From: Linanthus parryae
Taxonomy: Eukaryota > Streptophyta > Magnoliopsida > Ericales > Polemoniaceae
DNA: 64,000 bases
NCBI GenBank assembly: GCA_023055425.1
Contig: JALGPY010000008.1
Coordinates: forward strand, 12,123,501 to 12,187,500
Direction of reading: 5' to 3'
The translations under genes and the position numbers were made by a program. Under the pieces are notes generated by a model, which saw only the letters and a program-made list of their open reading frames with translations, was not told the origin of the DNA and did not search any database. Numbering within the stretch: position 1 is the first letter of the stretch; every line of letters starts with the position of its first letter. Below are positions 32,745-45,474 of the stretch, piece after piece.

Positions 32745-33370
32745 AGTATCAAACTAGTTAGTTCATACATTTCTTGTAGGCAGATATGTAGCCCACGATA
32801 AGCAACAAAGTCACCCAAGATTGAGTCATCCAAATGTTTTGTAGCAGTACATAAGTGGTTGCTACCCCCTCCCACTGGGAGGGAGCCACCCCCTCCCAGT
32901 GTGTGGCCAGACCCAATATTGTTATACTGACCAGTTTTGCTTAATAAATCTAGGTCATGTACGACCAGGGGCGGATGCACAAGAAGAATTGTAGGGGCTA
33001 TAGCCCCCACTCAACTTCAAAAAATAGTAATTTGACCCTATATATATATACACTTTAACCTCCACAGAAATTGTGCAATAATTCCTTATCACTTAACTTT
33101 TTGCTTAAATTTTAATACAAAATCCTAATCCGCCCCTGTATACGACTGTCATCGTGGTATTCTATACTCACCAAAAGTAGTATAGGGGTCGTGAGTCCAC
33201 AAGGTGGACTGGTCCAACAAAAATAGTCATCGTGCAAACTCCTAATCAGTCACATCTATGGGACAACAAAATCATGCCAAGATTACTACTTGCAAAAACT
33301 ATCAATATACAATAACTACCAAATTTTACAACCGTAGTAGAATATGCTAGATGTGACCTTGGTACTTGCG
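32745..33370. repeat. Local duplication, copy 2
   Basis: Partner of 30055-30680. It lies directly right of MULE family 2 and a single FB MITE arm (32665-32720). Confidence 0.8.
32958..33146. mobile_element. Short hAT-type MITE, copy 2
   Basis: The element spans 32966-33138 (173 bp), same termini as copy 1, flanks tgtacgac and tatacgac. It is shorter through internal deletions. It is shared by duplication, not an independent insertion. Confidence 0.78.
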
Positions 33371-33658
33371 ACTTAAAATAGGTCGGCACATGCAGATTGT
33401 CCTTGCGAAAGCTGTACTCTTGTTTGAATTTTACTTCAAATTTTAATCATAATCTGCAAACCCATCAAATTTTACTCAAATCCATAACAGTATCTAAAAA
33501 ATGGACATCGACAGTCGTATTCAACAAGTGACTCAGCTGGGCACTTGAATATTTGTTTCGTTAATTGCTTTTCTCCGTATTTTTTATTTACTGTTTTAGT
33601 GAAAACAACTGTTGAGAAAACAATTCACCTGGTTTTCTGTTTTTTATAATTGCTCTAA
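33371..33658. repeat. Inverted relative of 24250-24600
   Basis: Reading the complement gives the 'gtgaattgttttc', 'cactaaaacag' and 'ttgcaaattatg' type segments found at 24290-24500 and 62080-62300. The order shows an inverted paralogue of the array. Confidence 0.55.
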
Positions 33659-33960
33659 TAGGATAAGTTTGGTACGACTTATTTGCAACTTAAGCCGACT
33701 TATAAGCTTATGTCCAAAAAGTCTACGACAAAAAAGATGAAGAAAAAGATGTGTGTTTTGTGTAAAAGTTGTTTAGTTTAAAAGTTCTAAAAAGGATTCA
33801 AAACCCCAACTTTTATTAAGTTCATTTTACACTATGAACTTATAAGTTCATCAAAAGTTCATCTTATATAAGTCACACATCAAACACTACTTATAAGTTG
33901 TCTTCAACTTATAATCCAGAATTGACTTATAGCAGATTATAAGTCATACCAAACCCCCTA
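33659..33960. mobile_element. Tourist-like MITE
   Basis: Inverted termini of 'aagtttggtacgacttat' type and the complement of 'gggtttggtatgacttat', about 298 bp, with TA at each edge. The empty relative at 24250 lacks it. Boundaries are uncertain by a few bases. Confidence 0.6.
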
Positions 33961-34568
33961 GACTCCAGAGACTCTTAGAGCATGTCCAGCCATCCTCCAT
34001 TTCTCCATATTTGGTGAATAATGTAAAGATTTTAGCCTCAAACCTCAGATATCTAATTCTAAGATTCACCAGAATTATGGAGATTTTTTTAGGCCTCCAA
34101 TCATATTTGACCAAAAAAATCCTTCCTCCATTTCTCCGTCATCGTCTATTTCTCCATAAAAATCTTCATTCTCCATTTCTTCTTTGGAGGAAAAAAAAAT
34201 GGAAATTGGAGATTCTCCTCCATTTCATCGATTAGTGTGCAAAAAATATTTTGGCTCTAATTGTGTGTTTTAGTAATTGAAAAGTATGAATATTACGTAT
34301 AATTACTATTAACAATATTAATAGTAATGTATTAGTAATTGAAAAGTATGAATATTATGTATTAGTAATTGAAAAGTATAAATATTACGTATAATAATCA
34401 ACGTATGTCGATTATTATGAAGAAAAGAGGACAATATATAAATATTATTCTGTTTAACTTATAAATAAAATTAAAATTAACCTATTGAACATAATTCGTC
34501 CTTATTATAAAAATTAAATGAACACATACAAATATTACTTAATGAGAATGTCATATACAAACAAAAGA
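33961..34568. other. AT-rich spacer with a possible further MITE
   Basis: 33978-34240 begins 'gagcatgtccagccatcctc' and has 'ctccatttctcc' repeats, resembling a MITE end. 34265-34400 has a short direct repeat ('gtattagtaattgaaaagta' type, three times). No gene. Confidence 0.4.
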
Positions 34569-34920
34569 AGTAAAAGACACCTTCACCCTCTCAAGTTGGA
34601 CGCAGAGACATTTTTACCCCCTTCTAGTTTGGGAAATTACACTTTCACCCCTTCAGTTTGTCAAATTCAGGTGTTCTAAAAAAAGTTTGTCAAATTTAGG
34701 AGACACTCCGTTATTGTGACACTTTTAATCTAGGGCGAGTCCGTCACTGATAGTAGTTTTTGGGACAAATTTGTCACCTTAGAGTATGGAATGACAAATG
34801 AGGGGGTGTAAATGTCCTGAAGTTTGACACATAGAAGGGGAGAAAGTGTCCTTTCCCAAACTGGAAGGGGTCAAAGTGTCTTTGTGTCAAACCTGAGGGG
34901 ATGAAAGTGTCTTTCACCCA
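34569..34920. mobile_element. Fold-back/MULE-like MITE, family 3 copy 1
   Basis: The left end 'taaaagacaccttcaccctc' faces the complement of 'gaaagtgtctttcaccc'. The inverted match continues through 'ctagtttgggaaattacact' over about 90 bp. No clear target duplication. Confidence 0.65.
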
Positions 34921-35091
34921 ATCCGATTCAGATAAAGTTAATCAAATGCATAAGCTAAAGCCTATTCTTTGCGGAGAACAGCAATTACGTCATGGCAAAT
35001 GATATGTTCATCTCACCAAGTACTACTATTACTGAAACCTAAATGTGTGTCATCAAACATTGATACCGCTGCCATTCAAGGGAAGCTGACC

Positions 35092-35413
35092 AAACTAAGT
35101 AGGGTAAAAGACACTTTCACCTCTTCATGTTTTGGGAAATGGCACTTTCACCCCTTCATGTTTGGGAACTGGCACTTTCACCTACACCCTCTGACTGTGT
35201 CATATCAGAATCTAAGAGAGCGGATTTGTCCCCGGAACTACTATAGTGACCGATAAATGCCCCCAAACTAACAATTTCACAATTAGGGAGTGTAAATATC
35301 TTGAAATCCGACAGACAGAAGGGGTGAAAGTGTCATTTCCCAAACTGGAAGGGGTGAAAGTGTCTATGCATCAAATTTGAGGGGGTGAAAGTGTCTTTTC
35401 ACCAAACTAAGTA
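35092..35413. mobile_element. Fold-back/MULE-like MITE, family 3 copy 2, with target duplication
   Basis: The element spans 35102-35403 (302 bp), flanked by aaactaagta on both sides (10 bp, perfect). Termini are GGGTAAAAGACACTTTCACC and the complement of GGTGAAAAGACACTTTCACC. The long direct target duplication supports a Mutator-type origin. Confidence 0.85.
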
Positions 35414-35606
35414 TGCTGAAACAGGACTCCATTTCCACAACCCCACCAAGTCCATAGACCCTTGCAACTGATGAAAGAAGTTCCCAGCAACACACATAAG
35501 CCAATGAAATTATCCTTGTTGCCAGTCATGTGAAAGTCTGTCCTATAACTGAGGATAAATGTGATAAAAGTTTTCAATGCAGGGATTTGTGAGGAAGATC
35601 AGGATA

Positions 35607-36046
35607 CTTTTGAACAGGGCCGGCCCTATAGGTCCCCGGGCCGGCAGGGCCCCCTGTTTTAAAACTGTAGTTTTTTTTAAACATACCCGTACTTAAGTTC
35701 ATTAAATTTTTTAATGGAACATTTTAATGGTTTGTCTGATAGTTTGGTAGTTTGGTGGTAAGGGATATTTTTGCCACAAGTTTGGCCCAAGTTTAAATTC
35801 CGTTGAAGCATACAGAGAATTTTAATTTATATTTTGCAAAAATTAATAAGTTAGTAAACAATAAATAAAAACTAACCTCGTATATCCTCTAAAAATCAAC
35901 CTAATACATTACACACAAGTATTAAAAGTTTAGAAATATTTTGTTCCAAATAAACCCTTTAGGACTATTTCTTTTAAATAAATGGGGGCCTCAATTATGT
36001 TCTTCGCTTAGGCCCCCATATGTCTTGGGCCGGCCCTGCTTTTGAA
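35607..36046. mobile_element. Non-autonomous hAT element, 424 bp
   Basis: The element spans 35615-36038 with an 8-bp target duplication, cttttgaa, on both sides. Termini are CAGGGCCGGCCC and GGGCCGGCCCTG, a perfect 12-bp inverted pair. The GC-rich ends contrast with the AT-rich interior. No transposase frame. Confidence 0.93.
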
Positions 36047-38254
36047 GTTCTTTATTTTCAAGCACTAGTTAACATTCATTTTATCATACTTATCCTGTAG
36101 CTAAAAGCTTCCTGGATTAATACGTGTGATGGATTTGGCTGAATTTCATTATGAGCATTAGATGGATTTTGAAACCGAAAATCCATCATTAGGCAATCAG
36201 AGCAGGCCAATATTAGGGTATAACAACCTCTGTGCGGTCAAGGAATTTAGATATCATAATCTGTTGGGTGTTAGGCTTCACAAATGGATTCTAAAGTTCC
36301 AATATGGACAGACATTACATCATCTAAACTTCCTACAGGTCAGATGACTCAAGAACAAGCCTTGAAATTTGATATTTATCTATAACATCCACTGAAATTC
36401 TTTCTAAGAGGTCAAATGAAACCAAGACAAAGGTTTGAAACATTCAGTTGGAATTTTGATCGGAGAGGGCTTACTTGGGTTTAGATAGCCAAATGCAAGA
36501 CAATGACTTTGATCGGAGCCTAGAAAGTCAAGTTACCCCCATTTGAAGTGCAGAAAGTGAACATATTGGTTATTATTAGTTAGTTCCCCCGCTCTTCGGG
36601 GATGTACTCAACGTAAACTTTCCAGAAAAACAAAATTGGTAAACAAAATTGAGCTGCTAGGGACTAGGGTGCATTCATGTGCCACTCCAGTTGCATGTTA
36701 GCGAAGGAGGCTTTGACTAGGTTACTCGGAAAATCGGAAAATTGCGAACAGAGATCGACAGAGATAGTGTCCACACGGATTGCTATCAATTCTTTGGTTC
36801 TTTGAAACAGGAGGACTTCATGAAAGGCAGTGTCCATGATTTTGAGACATGTTTTCTTTCAGTTCATCTCTGTCAAGAGTTGATTGAATTGAGAGGATGC
36901 TCAACAATGGCTAGTTTGCTTGGGATAGAGGGGCGAGGCTTAAGCAATTGCTTCCTTTATCTTTTCGGAAAACAGGGGAGATGTGGTACTCATATGTTCA
37001 TAAGTGGATTACAATTCTCTTTCAGATGCTACTATTCATATTTGTAAGGTTATGTTTTTGAGTTTCATCAGAAGGAATTGAGAAGCAGTGGATTGGGTGG
37101 ATATTAGTGTTTTGCTTTATTTATCAGCATTCAGCACAGAAGTCTATCGAAAGCTGGTGTCTATAATGTATAAAGATGATATTCTCTCTGAGTCCCCCTC
37201 TCTTTTTGTACATAAATGCTTTTATCTCTCTTTTTATTTCCAACTTTCTCTGACATGATCTACTCCATTTCTCTCTTTTAGTAAGTCATCCCGTAATGGT
37301 CCTGAGTATACTTTCATTCAAAGTACACTAAACAACACATAAATAGACTTGTTCAGGAAGACGAACATGCTCAAGGTAGTAATGGTCAAACAGAATCTTG
37401 AATAACGCTGCACATATCCAACATATCACTGAGAAGACATGACAACAGGCGCTTCTTATCATTCACCACAGTGTCACACTAAACAAAATTGGAACAACAC
37501 TAAATCTTAGGATGGAAAAACTCTGGCATGTTTTCATCTTTCAATAACAAGAAACAAGACATTTCAACTAAAAAATACTACCTTTAAAAGAACTTAATGA
37601 TCTCTATCAGTAGTGAACAATCTCGGAGAAAATAATGAAGAGCCGTTCTATCTAACTAAGAGAAAACAATTCATCTAGGAGCAAAAGATGATGTATGAAG
37701 GGAGAAAACAATAACAAATGAAGCAAATATACAAAAACTGACCTCAATATCGAAGTTGAATAATAGAGGGAAGTGCCATTTAGCAAGTTCAACTGCGGGA
37801 GACTGATAGCTCAAGCTAAGTGCTATAGCAGAAAATCTGGAATTACTGGTGTCTGCACATCCACAACCCTACAAGATCATGCAAAGATTACCAAATTCTT
37901 GATCGTTTTGCTAATCAAATCACCGGGGTCAAAGTGACCCAGTGAATAGTGACAAAAAGTGAAGTATGCTAAAAGAGAAGAAACAGATTCAGTGTTAAAC
38001 TGAAAAAATAGTGGAATTGAACTGAAAAGAGATTACACATTTCAAGTCACTGCTTAGTCCTGGATTAGAGCGTTTTATTTACATGGTTCATAAATTGCAG
38101 TTGTTCTTTTTTTCTCTTTTACCTTGACGAGCTAGCACGAGCGAATCTCAAAGCTGTGTGATTAGATTACATAAAAGTTTTCATGTAATCTAATTTTAGA
38201 AGGATGGAGATCTATATTAAGTGAGTCCTAGTAATGCAAATATAAAATAGGTAC
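36047..38254. other. Unrecognised; one FB MITE arm
   Basis: Moderately AT-rich. An FB-family arm pair remnant lies at 37895-37975. The open frame at 36742-37047 (+) has no recognised family. The missing 3' exons of the PP2C gene on the minus strand were looked for by motif and not found here. Confidence 0.4.
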
Positions 38255-39891
38255 CTGACTCTCTATTCTTTTCCTTTCGTCTTCCTCTTCCGCGGTATGA
38301 ACTTTCGTAAGGGAAAAGAACTCCCCGGCAATCTCCCAAGTTTGAAACTACAATCTCGTTCTTATCAATCAGGGCCGTCAGACAACAAGCACCACTGCCT
38401 AACCCCTGCAATGCACACTCTTCTCAAAATCAATACTCAAAACAAAAGTAGATTTCAACAAATTACACACTTCAGACATCTCAACTTCAAACTTAAAACT
38501 CCTTGAGACTGTTTGTTGGAATTTGTCGATGGTATATTTTCAGACATTTCGGAAGTCAAATAAGAAACATGTTCGACATGTGCATTTCCTAACGTATCAT
38601 CATTTGAACTCTTTCATCGAGTTTTAGGCAGTGGAAGTTGGCTTTAAGTTGAAAATGGAAACCAGGCCAAAGTATGAACACTTCTAAGTGAGTGGACGCT
38701 GTTTTAAACAGGGAGTGCCAGAAATGGAAGTCTGACACATTAACTAGGAGATGCTAAATATATCGAACTCTCAACAGTTGGTAGATAGTTAGCCGGACTC
38801 GTCAATCTCGGCACCATACCCGTGCCGGATGTAATCCTTCCGGATGAGGGCATGGGATATGTGGCGGATACGGCCTCCATCCCTCTGACACTCAAAGGAT
38901 TTAATTCATAATAAATTGGAGCTTCGGTTTCTTCTTCATTATATCGTCTTCACCTTGTTCGAAGTTGTTGTCAGAGTCGTCGTCATCTAATCTCACTGAC
39001 CATCCTCTAAGGCTCTAACATCACTGGCATGTTCCTGCTTCTTAAAGATTGATGAGTTGCAAACACTCTAAATCCACTTTTGGTCAAAATAATCGTTCAG
39101 GTTTCACCCAAGTCCAGGTAACCTAGGATATGAGCAACCTACCCTAGTGCCGTTATTTTACTTCCAACCAGTTTCATTTAAGTGAAACGAGTGTTTTTCA
39201 TTGGCTAATAAGGGTCCAGATTCAGGCTGAGAGCCCACCTGACATCTGTCCCACCCATCTACGATACCTACTTGCCAAAGCAAACATTGCAATTTTTGTT
39301 TCATGAAGAAACAGTGAGTGATCTTTCCGTTTATATTTTTTGCTTCGCCTTGAAAAAAAAGGTTCTGCCATAGACGAGTTTAGCCACAACTATAGGAGTT
39401 GATATGTTAGGATATCGTCATCCTAACGACTGCATCCTAGTGATTTCGGGTTTCTTCGGGGTATGTGAAGGATTCACTCGCCCATTTACTATCACAAATC
39501 ATTCAACTAAATAACTAATCCAGAAAGCCAACTAGTCTTCTTTAGTATTAAATGATCAAAAAATCCTTCAAACTTGAGCTATAGCAGCTGTTATTGACCA
39601 AGAACAGAATGAATCAACAGATAAAAATCTCGAGAGCGTGGTCATAAGAATCCACATTCAACATTAATTGCAGAATTTTCCAATTACATACTATTTGCAA
39701 ATTACAGTGAGTCAATGAAACACAGGAAAAAAAAAAAAAACCTTGAAGGGAAGGTCCAATGTCCACTACCTGTTTGAAGAACTCCCTGTCTGTTTGGAGA
39801 TAGCCGGCTCTAACGGCTTCCTTGTTTGCCGCCGCTACGAATTCCGCGGCCTTCCGTCCTCCATGTCCATCATATACCCCCAAAAGAAACC
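38255..39891 (-). pseudogene. PP2C-type protein phosphatase, two adjacent exons of a truncated gene
   Basis: Exon at 39770-39891 (122 bases) encodes GVYDGHGGRKAAEFVA and ends GYLQTDREFFKQ. Exon at 38255-38405 (151 bases) encodes GSGACCLTALIDKNEIVVSN followed by LGDCRGVL. Both are PP2C catalytic signatures: DGHGG supplies metal-binding Asp and Gly. Splice sites are canonical (ag before, gt after) and the exons join in phase 0, so this part could still be spliced. After GDCRGVL about 20 family residues seem condensed before a basic RGRRKEKNRESG stretch. Downstream exons with the later metal-binding Asp residues are not seen. A weak upstream candidate at 40225-40330 has an LKRKR-like stretch but breaks frame, and a copia LTR begins at 40330. 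PP2Cs dephosphorylate Ser/Thr in Mg/Mn-dependent fashion, but this copy lacks essential parts. Confidence 0.78.
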
Positions 39892-40329
39892 CTAATATCA
39901 CAAACAGTGATCAATTTCTCATTTCTACATGCATAACCAAAAACCAATCAAGCCTTTTCTTTCCTACTTGTACTGAAACTAGTCATTTCAATCTTACAGT
40001 CTGGGAATCAAGCAGGCAATTAAGAGATTGAAACAAAAATTACATAAACCCTGGACTAGAAGAACCCTCCGTCACTTCAAGATGCTCAATTCTGGAATTA
40101 AAACTACACCAGTGTGAAATCAACCCTAGAAGAAGCCTCAATTCACGATGCACAATTCTTGCAACCAAAAGACACGAATTAACTTCTTCCGCGAATGAAA
40201 CCCTAATAGTAAGTAAGTAATAATACCTTCACACCACAAATGCAAACTCATGTCCACTTGGTGGGTGTTCTCTTCCTTTTCAGGGCACCGGAGAGATTTT
40301 GCTCCGGTGAAATGTGGAATCGACACACT

Positions 40330-40756
40330 TGTGCAGGAAATGAAAGAAACAACAGAGAACAGAATCAAAAACCAGATAACATCAAGAACAAAATTAGGGT
40401 TTTCATTGATAGAGAATCGCCAGAATTTGGCTGTGAATCAAAGGATTTTTTGCTTAACCCTAACCCAACAGAAAAAGAAGCTCAAGTAGGAGAAAACCAA
40501 CGGGCTCATTTTGAGCCGTTGGATGAAAACAGCAAAAGTACAAAACAGAGATAACCACAAAGTTTTGACAAGGTTTCAAAGAGAACCTTTTGAGAAATTA
40601 CACAAAGGCCCAGAAATGTAAGACTTTCAGTAAAGCCACAATACTTTAGTAAATCTTCAAAACAGCAACACTTCTTTGAGCAAAATGCATTCACCAACAT
40701 TCTTCAAAAACTTTAAAACCTTTAATTGCAGCTATCTTCAATCTTTTAGCTTAATA
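40330..40756 (-). mobile_element. 3' LTR of copia element 1
   Basis: On the minus strand the polypurine run gagggaggg (about 40757-40765) precedes TATTAAGC (probably from TGTTAAGC), and the LTR ends ...CTGCACA at 40330: 427 bp. It lies 14 bp past the RNase H stop. Beyond it the PP2C region begins. Confidence 0.65.
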
Positions 40757-40769
40757 CCCTCCCTCAAAC

Positions 40770-41230
40770 TTATAATGGTTCTTGCACCATAAGTTTGGTC
40801 TTGAAATCTTGAAATGCAGCAATGCCTAGATTCTTGGTGAACATATCGCCCAATTGATCTGCACTAGAAACAAACTGAACAAGTAAGTGTTTTCTAAGAA
40901 ATTTTTCTCTAATAAAGCGATAGTCTAAACCAATGTGTTTAGTTTTGTTATGCATAACTGGATTTGCAGTCATAGATATTGCAGAAGAGTTATCACAATA
41001 CAGAATAGGTGGATGCAAGAAAATGTTCAATTCTTTAAAGAGATACTGAAACCATGTGAGTTCTGCTACAGTAGTAGTAAGAGCTCTGTATTCTGCTTCA
41101 GTAGGTGATCTAGAAACAGTAGGTTGTTTTCTAGAACTCCAATGAATTGGATTAGAACCCAGATAAATAACAAAACCAGTGGTGCTTCTTCTGTCAGATG
41201 GGCTACCAGCCCAATCTGCATCAGAATAAG
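40770..41230 (-). pseudogene. Ty1/copia RNase H, 5' truncated by a hAT insertion
   Basis: Reads [19 protein letters not shown], then [44 protein letters not shown] and [12 protein letters not shown], ending TAA at 40770. These are the standard copia RNase H landmarks: DADWAG, EAEYRAL, DN and the KHI--DYHFIREK/DIFTK region. The frame is open to 41230, where homology stops exactly at the end of a hAT element. No reverse transcriptase of this copy was found beyond the hAT. Confidence 0.9.
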
Positions 41231-42353
41231 TAGGGGTGTAAGAAAAACCGCCTAAACCGCACCAACCGACCGAACCGGGCCGAAATTGGTGGTTTTGGTC
41301 GGTTTAGGCAATGGTTCGGATCAGGTACGGTTTAAATTTTGACTAAACTGGCTGAGTCGGTTCGGTACGCGGTTTTAATGCCTTTCATACCGCAAAAAAC
41401 CGACCGATCGGTGGGTATGCATCACCATAGTAATAAATAATATTTTTAATATGATATGGTCCTTAATTGTCTGACCCACCATTATTATTATATCAATTAA
41501 ATGTTCTTCTAAGTCAAACTTTCCACAAACTCTGAAATCTTATCAACAGAGAAAGGAAAAAATCCCTCACCCCTTCGCATTCTCAGGCGGGATCGTCGTC
41601 CCTTTGCCCTCTAAAAGCCATCGACTCCGATGTTCCTCTCACACAAATTCAGTGAAGATTTCGACTCTTTTGCTCTCTGTAGAGTATTGAAACCTCTGAT
41701 AGTGAGTTGGCGATCAATTTTGCGAACTATTTCCGATTTCCCTCAAGTTCCATCTCGCACTCAGTTCAAGTTTCAAGATAAAATTTCAGTTTAATTTCAG
41801 TTTTTCATTGATTGATGGTTACACAATTCAAATGCATGTTATGTTTTCTTTGTGAAATTGGAGTAAATTGGAGTTTTAGGGTAGTACTCTATCAAATTCA
41901 TAGTTGCAATGCAATCGTCCCCTACTGGGTTCTCGAATCCTCAAATTTTCACCCTTTTGTTGTTTCAGAACCCTATTGTTCAATCCGAGTCATATTTCGT
42001 GGGTACTTCAGACCCATCTTTTGGTGTTAGTTTTTTCATAATTTTAGTATGTTTGGAGTATCCTGCTTTGGTGATAGTTTGTTACACAACATGAATATAT
42101 TCTATATGCACTCTGATAGAGTGTTTCCCAATTGAAGCTTAAAGAAATTGATATGGTTGTTAATTTGAATTTTGAAACTTTAGATAAGTGAAAAAACTTA
42201 TTATCCTCTTTCTCTTTATTGTTTCAATATAACTAGTTTTGTGATTTATACCTCAAAGCTCTGTTTTTGTAATAGAATTGTTCTTTGCTATGAATCTCAC
42301 TTCATTTTTAACTTAAAAAGACTAACTGTTTGTGTAATTCTTCCGTGTTGCAG

Positions 42354-43487
42354 ATGAGCAATCTTGTCGGAAAACGTAAGGAGCCAGAACTTGAAAACAC
42401 TGGAGTGACTACTGTTGGAGCTTTTGACAAGGAAAATGGAACAACTCCAAAGAAAGAAAAAGTAGTGAAGCCTCCTGTTGTTAATTGACAGAGGTCGAAG
42501 GTATGGGAACATTTTACAATAATTGAAGATTGTGATCCTGAGCATCCTAGGGCTAGATGTAATCATTGTGGTATGGATTATGCCTGTCATCCTAGTAGAA
42601 ATGGAACAAGTGCAATGACTGGCTATCTAAAAAATACCTGTGAAAAGAAGCCATTGAGGAAAAAAAATGGCCAAACAACACTCGTTCTCGAACCTAAAAA
42701 GGAATCAGAGGGTGGCGGTACCAATGTAGTGCCTTATGCTTTTAATCTGGAAGCTTGTAGGAAAGCCTTAGCTCGTATGATCATTGTTGATGAACTACCA
42801 TTTCGTTTTGTTGAAGCTTCGGGGTTTAGACATTTTATGAGGGTTGTTCAACCTAAATTCTCTACCATCCCTTCTCGGGTTACAATAGCAAATGATTACT
42901 TGAAATTGTATTTGGAAGATATAAAGAAGTTGATGTCTTTCATGAAAGGGCACCGGGTTTGTGTTACGACCGATACATGGACTTCATTACAGAACATTAG
43001 CTATATGTGTGTAACTGCTCATTTCATTGATCACAATTGGTGTCTTCACAACAAAATAATCAATTTTTGTTTAGTGGAGAACCATAAAGGTGAGACTATT
43101 GGAAGGACACTTGAAGCATGCTTGTTAGAATGGGGGTTGGATAAAATATTAACCGTTACTATGGATAATGCTAGCTCTAACAATGTGGCAATTCAATTGC
43201 TGAAAAAGAAGAGTAAGAATTGGAACACTGTTTTAAGCAATGAGTTCATGCATATGAGGTGTTGTGCACATATTCTTAACTTGGTAGTCAATGATGGATT
43301 GAGTGAAATGCATGAATCAATTGAGAAAGTACGAAATGTGGTGAAATATGTGAGATCTTCTCCTTCTAAGCTTCTTGACTTTAAGAAAGTTGTTGAAAAA
43401 GAGAAGATTGAAAGCAAGAAGTTGTTAAGTCTTGATGTCGAGACTAGATGGAACTCGACATTCATGATGCTAGATGCAGCATATAAG
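42354..43487 (+). pseudogene. hAT (ZBED/RICESLEEPER-type) transposase, N-terminal part
   Basis: ATG at 42354 follows a splice-acceptor-like tgttgcag. In order: a basic linker, a degenerate BED zinc finger (VWEHF, then CNHC, then a NGTSAMTGYLKNTC end where the usual His before the final Cys is missing), and the RNase H-like core. The core shows TTDTWTS (first acidic Asp), MDNASSNN (second), CCAHILNL (CxxH motif) and LDVETRWNSTF. A TGA at 42486-42488 (codon 45) interrupts the frame. The frame is cut after DAAYK at 43487 by the chromovirus LTR and resumes at 51420. Inactive. Confidence 0.92.
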
Positions 43488-43912
43488 TGAAATACCCCGT
43501 TTTGTGACTACGGGTATTTGGTGATATTATTATAAGTGTTGGAAAGTTAATTTAATTGTAGAGAGTTAATTATAATGGTTTTGAGAGTTTGGGGGGATCT
43601 TTGTGACTTTAATAAAAGGTTTTAGTGTCTTTTACTTGAGTTTGGGGGAGGTAGTTGTCTTTTGACAAAACTAAGGGGAATAAGTGTCTTTTGACCTAAT
43701 TTTTCTTCCTACGTAAAAGTTTCCTAATTCAAGAGGGTTTCCTACTTATGAAGTTGATTTTATTTCCAACTCTCATAAAACCCTCACTCTCCCTATTTTC
43801 TCTATCTCTCTCACGTCCCTCACTCTCTACCCGTCCCTCTCTCTCTCTCGTCTCTCTCGTGTGACCGACGGCAGCCACCCACCGCCGTCGCCGTCTCTCT
43901 TTTCCGTTGAGG

Positions 43913-43965
<53 letters not shown>

Positions 43966-45474
43966 TTCTTTACTTCTCTTTTTCTTTCTCTCTTTCTTTC
44001 TCTCTCTCTCCGTCCGCCTCTCTCTCCGTCCGGCCTCCATGGCGGCGGGTTTGAGGTAGTTTTGTTTCTTCTTCTCTTTTCTCTTGTTGATCTCTTATTC
44101 TTGTACTTGTTCATGATTCATGTATGTTGAATGTAATCTTCAATTTTCAGTTTGATATTGTTAGGATCTATGCTCATGAATTTGTAGGATTGATAATGAA
44201 GTTTTAGGGTTTTTCATGTTCTTGGGTGTTGGGAAGAAACCCTAGTTTGGAAGAGAAGGTTGATTAAACGATTTGGGTGTTTGAATGATCATAGTATGTG
44301 GGTAATAATCTGATTTCAATGTGGGAATCATGTTATATTAGGTTTAGTATGAATATAGGATGAACTAGATGCTTGGGGGAAAAGTTTCATGAAGATTGAC
44401 AATTCCAGTGTGGATATTTTGAATGAAGTTGGAAACTTGAAACTAGTGTAACTTTTGATTTAGGAATCGAAATTAAGATCCGTTTGAGACTAAACTTATT
44501 ATTTCGAACGTTTTGAATCCAATGGAACTGTTTTTAGACCATGATCTGTTTGGGTCACTGGAGTTATGATAGATTATGTATGCTTTAGGTTAGAGGATTT
44601 TGAAGCAAAGTTTTGGGTTTTGTTTTGAAGTATGATTTGAGTAAGATGTTAGGTTGGTGTTAGAACCCTAAACTATTGACTATCATATGCATGTAATTAG
44701 TATATCAAGTATATTGCTAGAAAAATTGTTTGATTAGAATATTGTTACGTGTACGTAACGAGTTCGTCGACGACGAGTACGTAGAGTACGTTGATTGAGT
44801 TGCAATAGTTGGATTTTGCTTTGAGGTAAGTAAATATGCCAAGCCTAGTGTGCTTATCTCTTTCGTGTCGAAACGAATTCTTGTATTTCTATACGTCTCA
44901 AAATGTGTTTATGTGATGTGACATGCAATATGTGATTTCTACTTGATAAATGCTTTTCTCAGAAATATCACCATGATGATAATAATGCATTAATACGTAA
45001 AGTGGAATAGTTGTGCGGGGACATTTATTATTGGTTACTATTGGCATTGGACGGTTTGATCTCGGTCTTCCGTTTCAATTTATTTTTATTTAATCCGGTT
45101 GCAAGTCCACGGATAGCTCCCTGTACTCACTCCTCTGGCCGCTAGAGTCTTTAGGGGGTGTCGACACTTAAGGTCTTGGATGCTTGCGAGATGGTTTGGT
45201 TTCCCCGGTCATAACGAATTAATAATGAGTATTTTTGGTTTTTGTTAACGGAAAGGAGTTAACAATGGATTTTGGATTTTCCTAATGATTATGGAAATTG
45301 GTTGGAAATATTATGGAATTGGGAAATCTTATGTTTTATTACAAGAGTCAACTTGATTACCGCTGTGTTTGCGAAAAACTCTTACTTACAACTGAGTCAT
45401 TGTTTTATAACTATCCCATCATCGTTTTACATGTTTGGATGTTTATTTACCAGTATTTCATGCTGATTTTGTAC
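43488..45474 (+). repeat. 5' LTR of the chromovirus, 3' truncated
   Basis: Matches 49132-51092 of the 3' LTR. About 322 bp of LTR end (51093-51414) are absent. In the first 225 bases, six substitutions and one 1-base indel separate the two LTRs by eye. A longer CT microsatellite (43915-43958) makes this copy locally longer. Confidence 0.92.
43915..43958 (+). repeat. (CT)n microsatellite in the 5' LTR
   Basis: About 21 CT units. The 3' LTR has about 9 units at 49558-49577, so the tract changed after insertion. Confidence 0.9.

Noticed and set aside
34265..34400. Short direct repeats that might suggest a CRISPR-like array
   Set aside because: Only three imperfect AT-rich copies without regular spacers, in plant nuclear DNA.
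43827..44130. Arg/Glu- and Ser/Leu-rich open frames in the chromovirus LTR, with counterparts near 49393-49714
   Set aside because: Translations of the CT/GA microsatellite in both LTRs.
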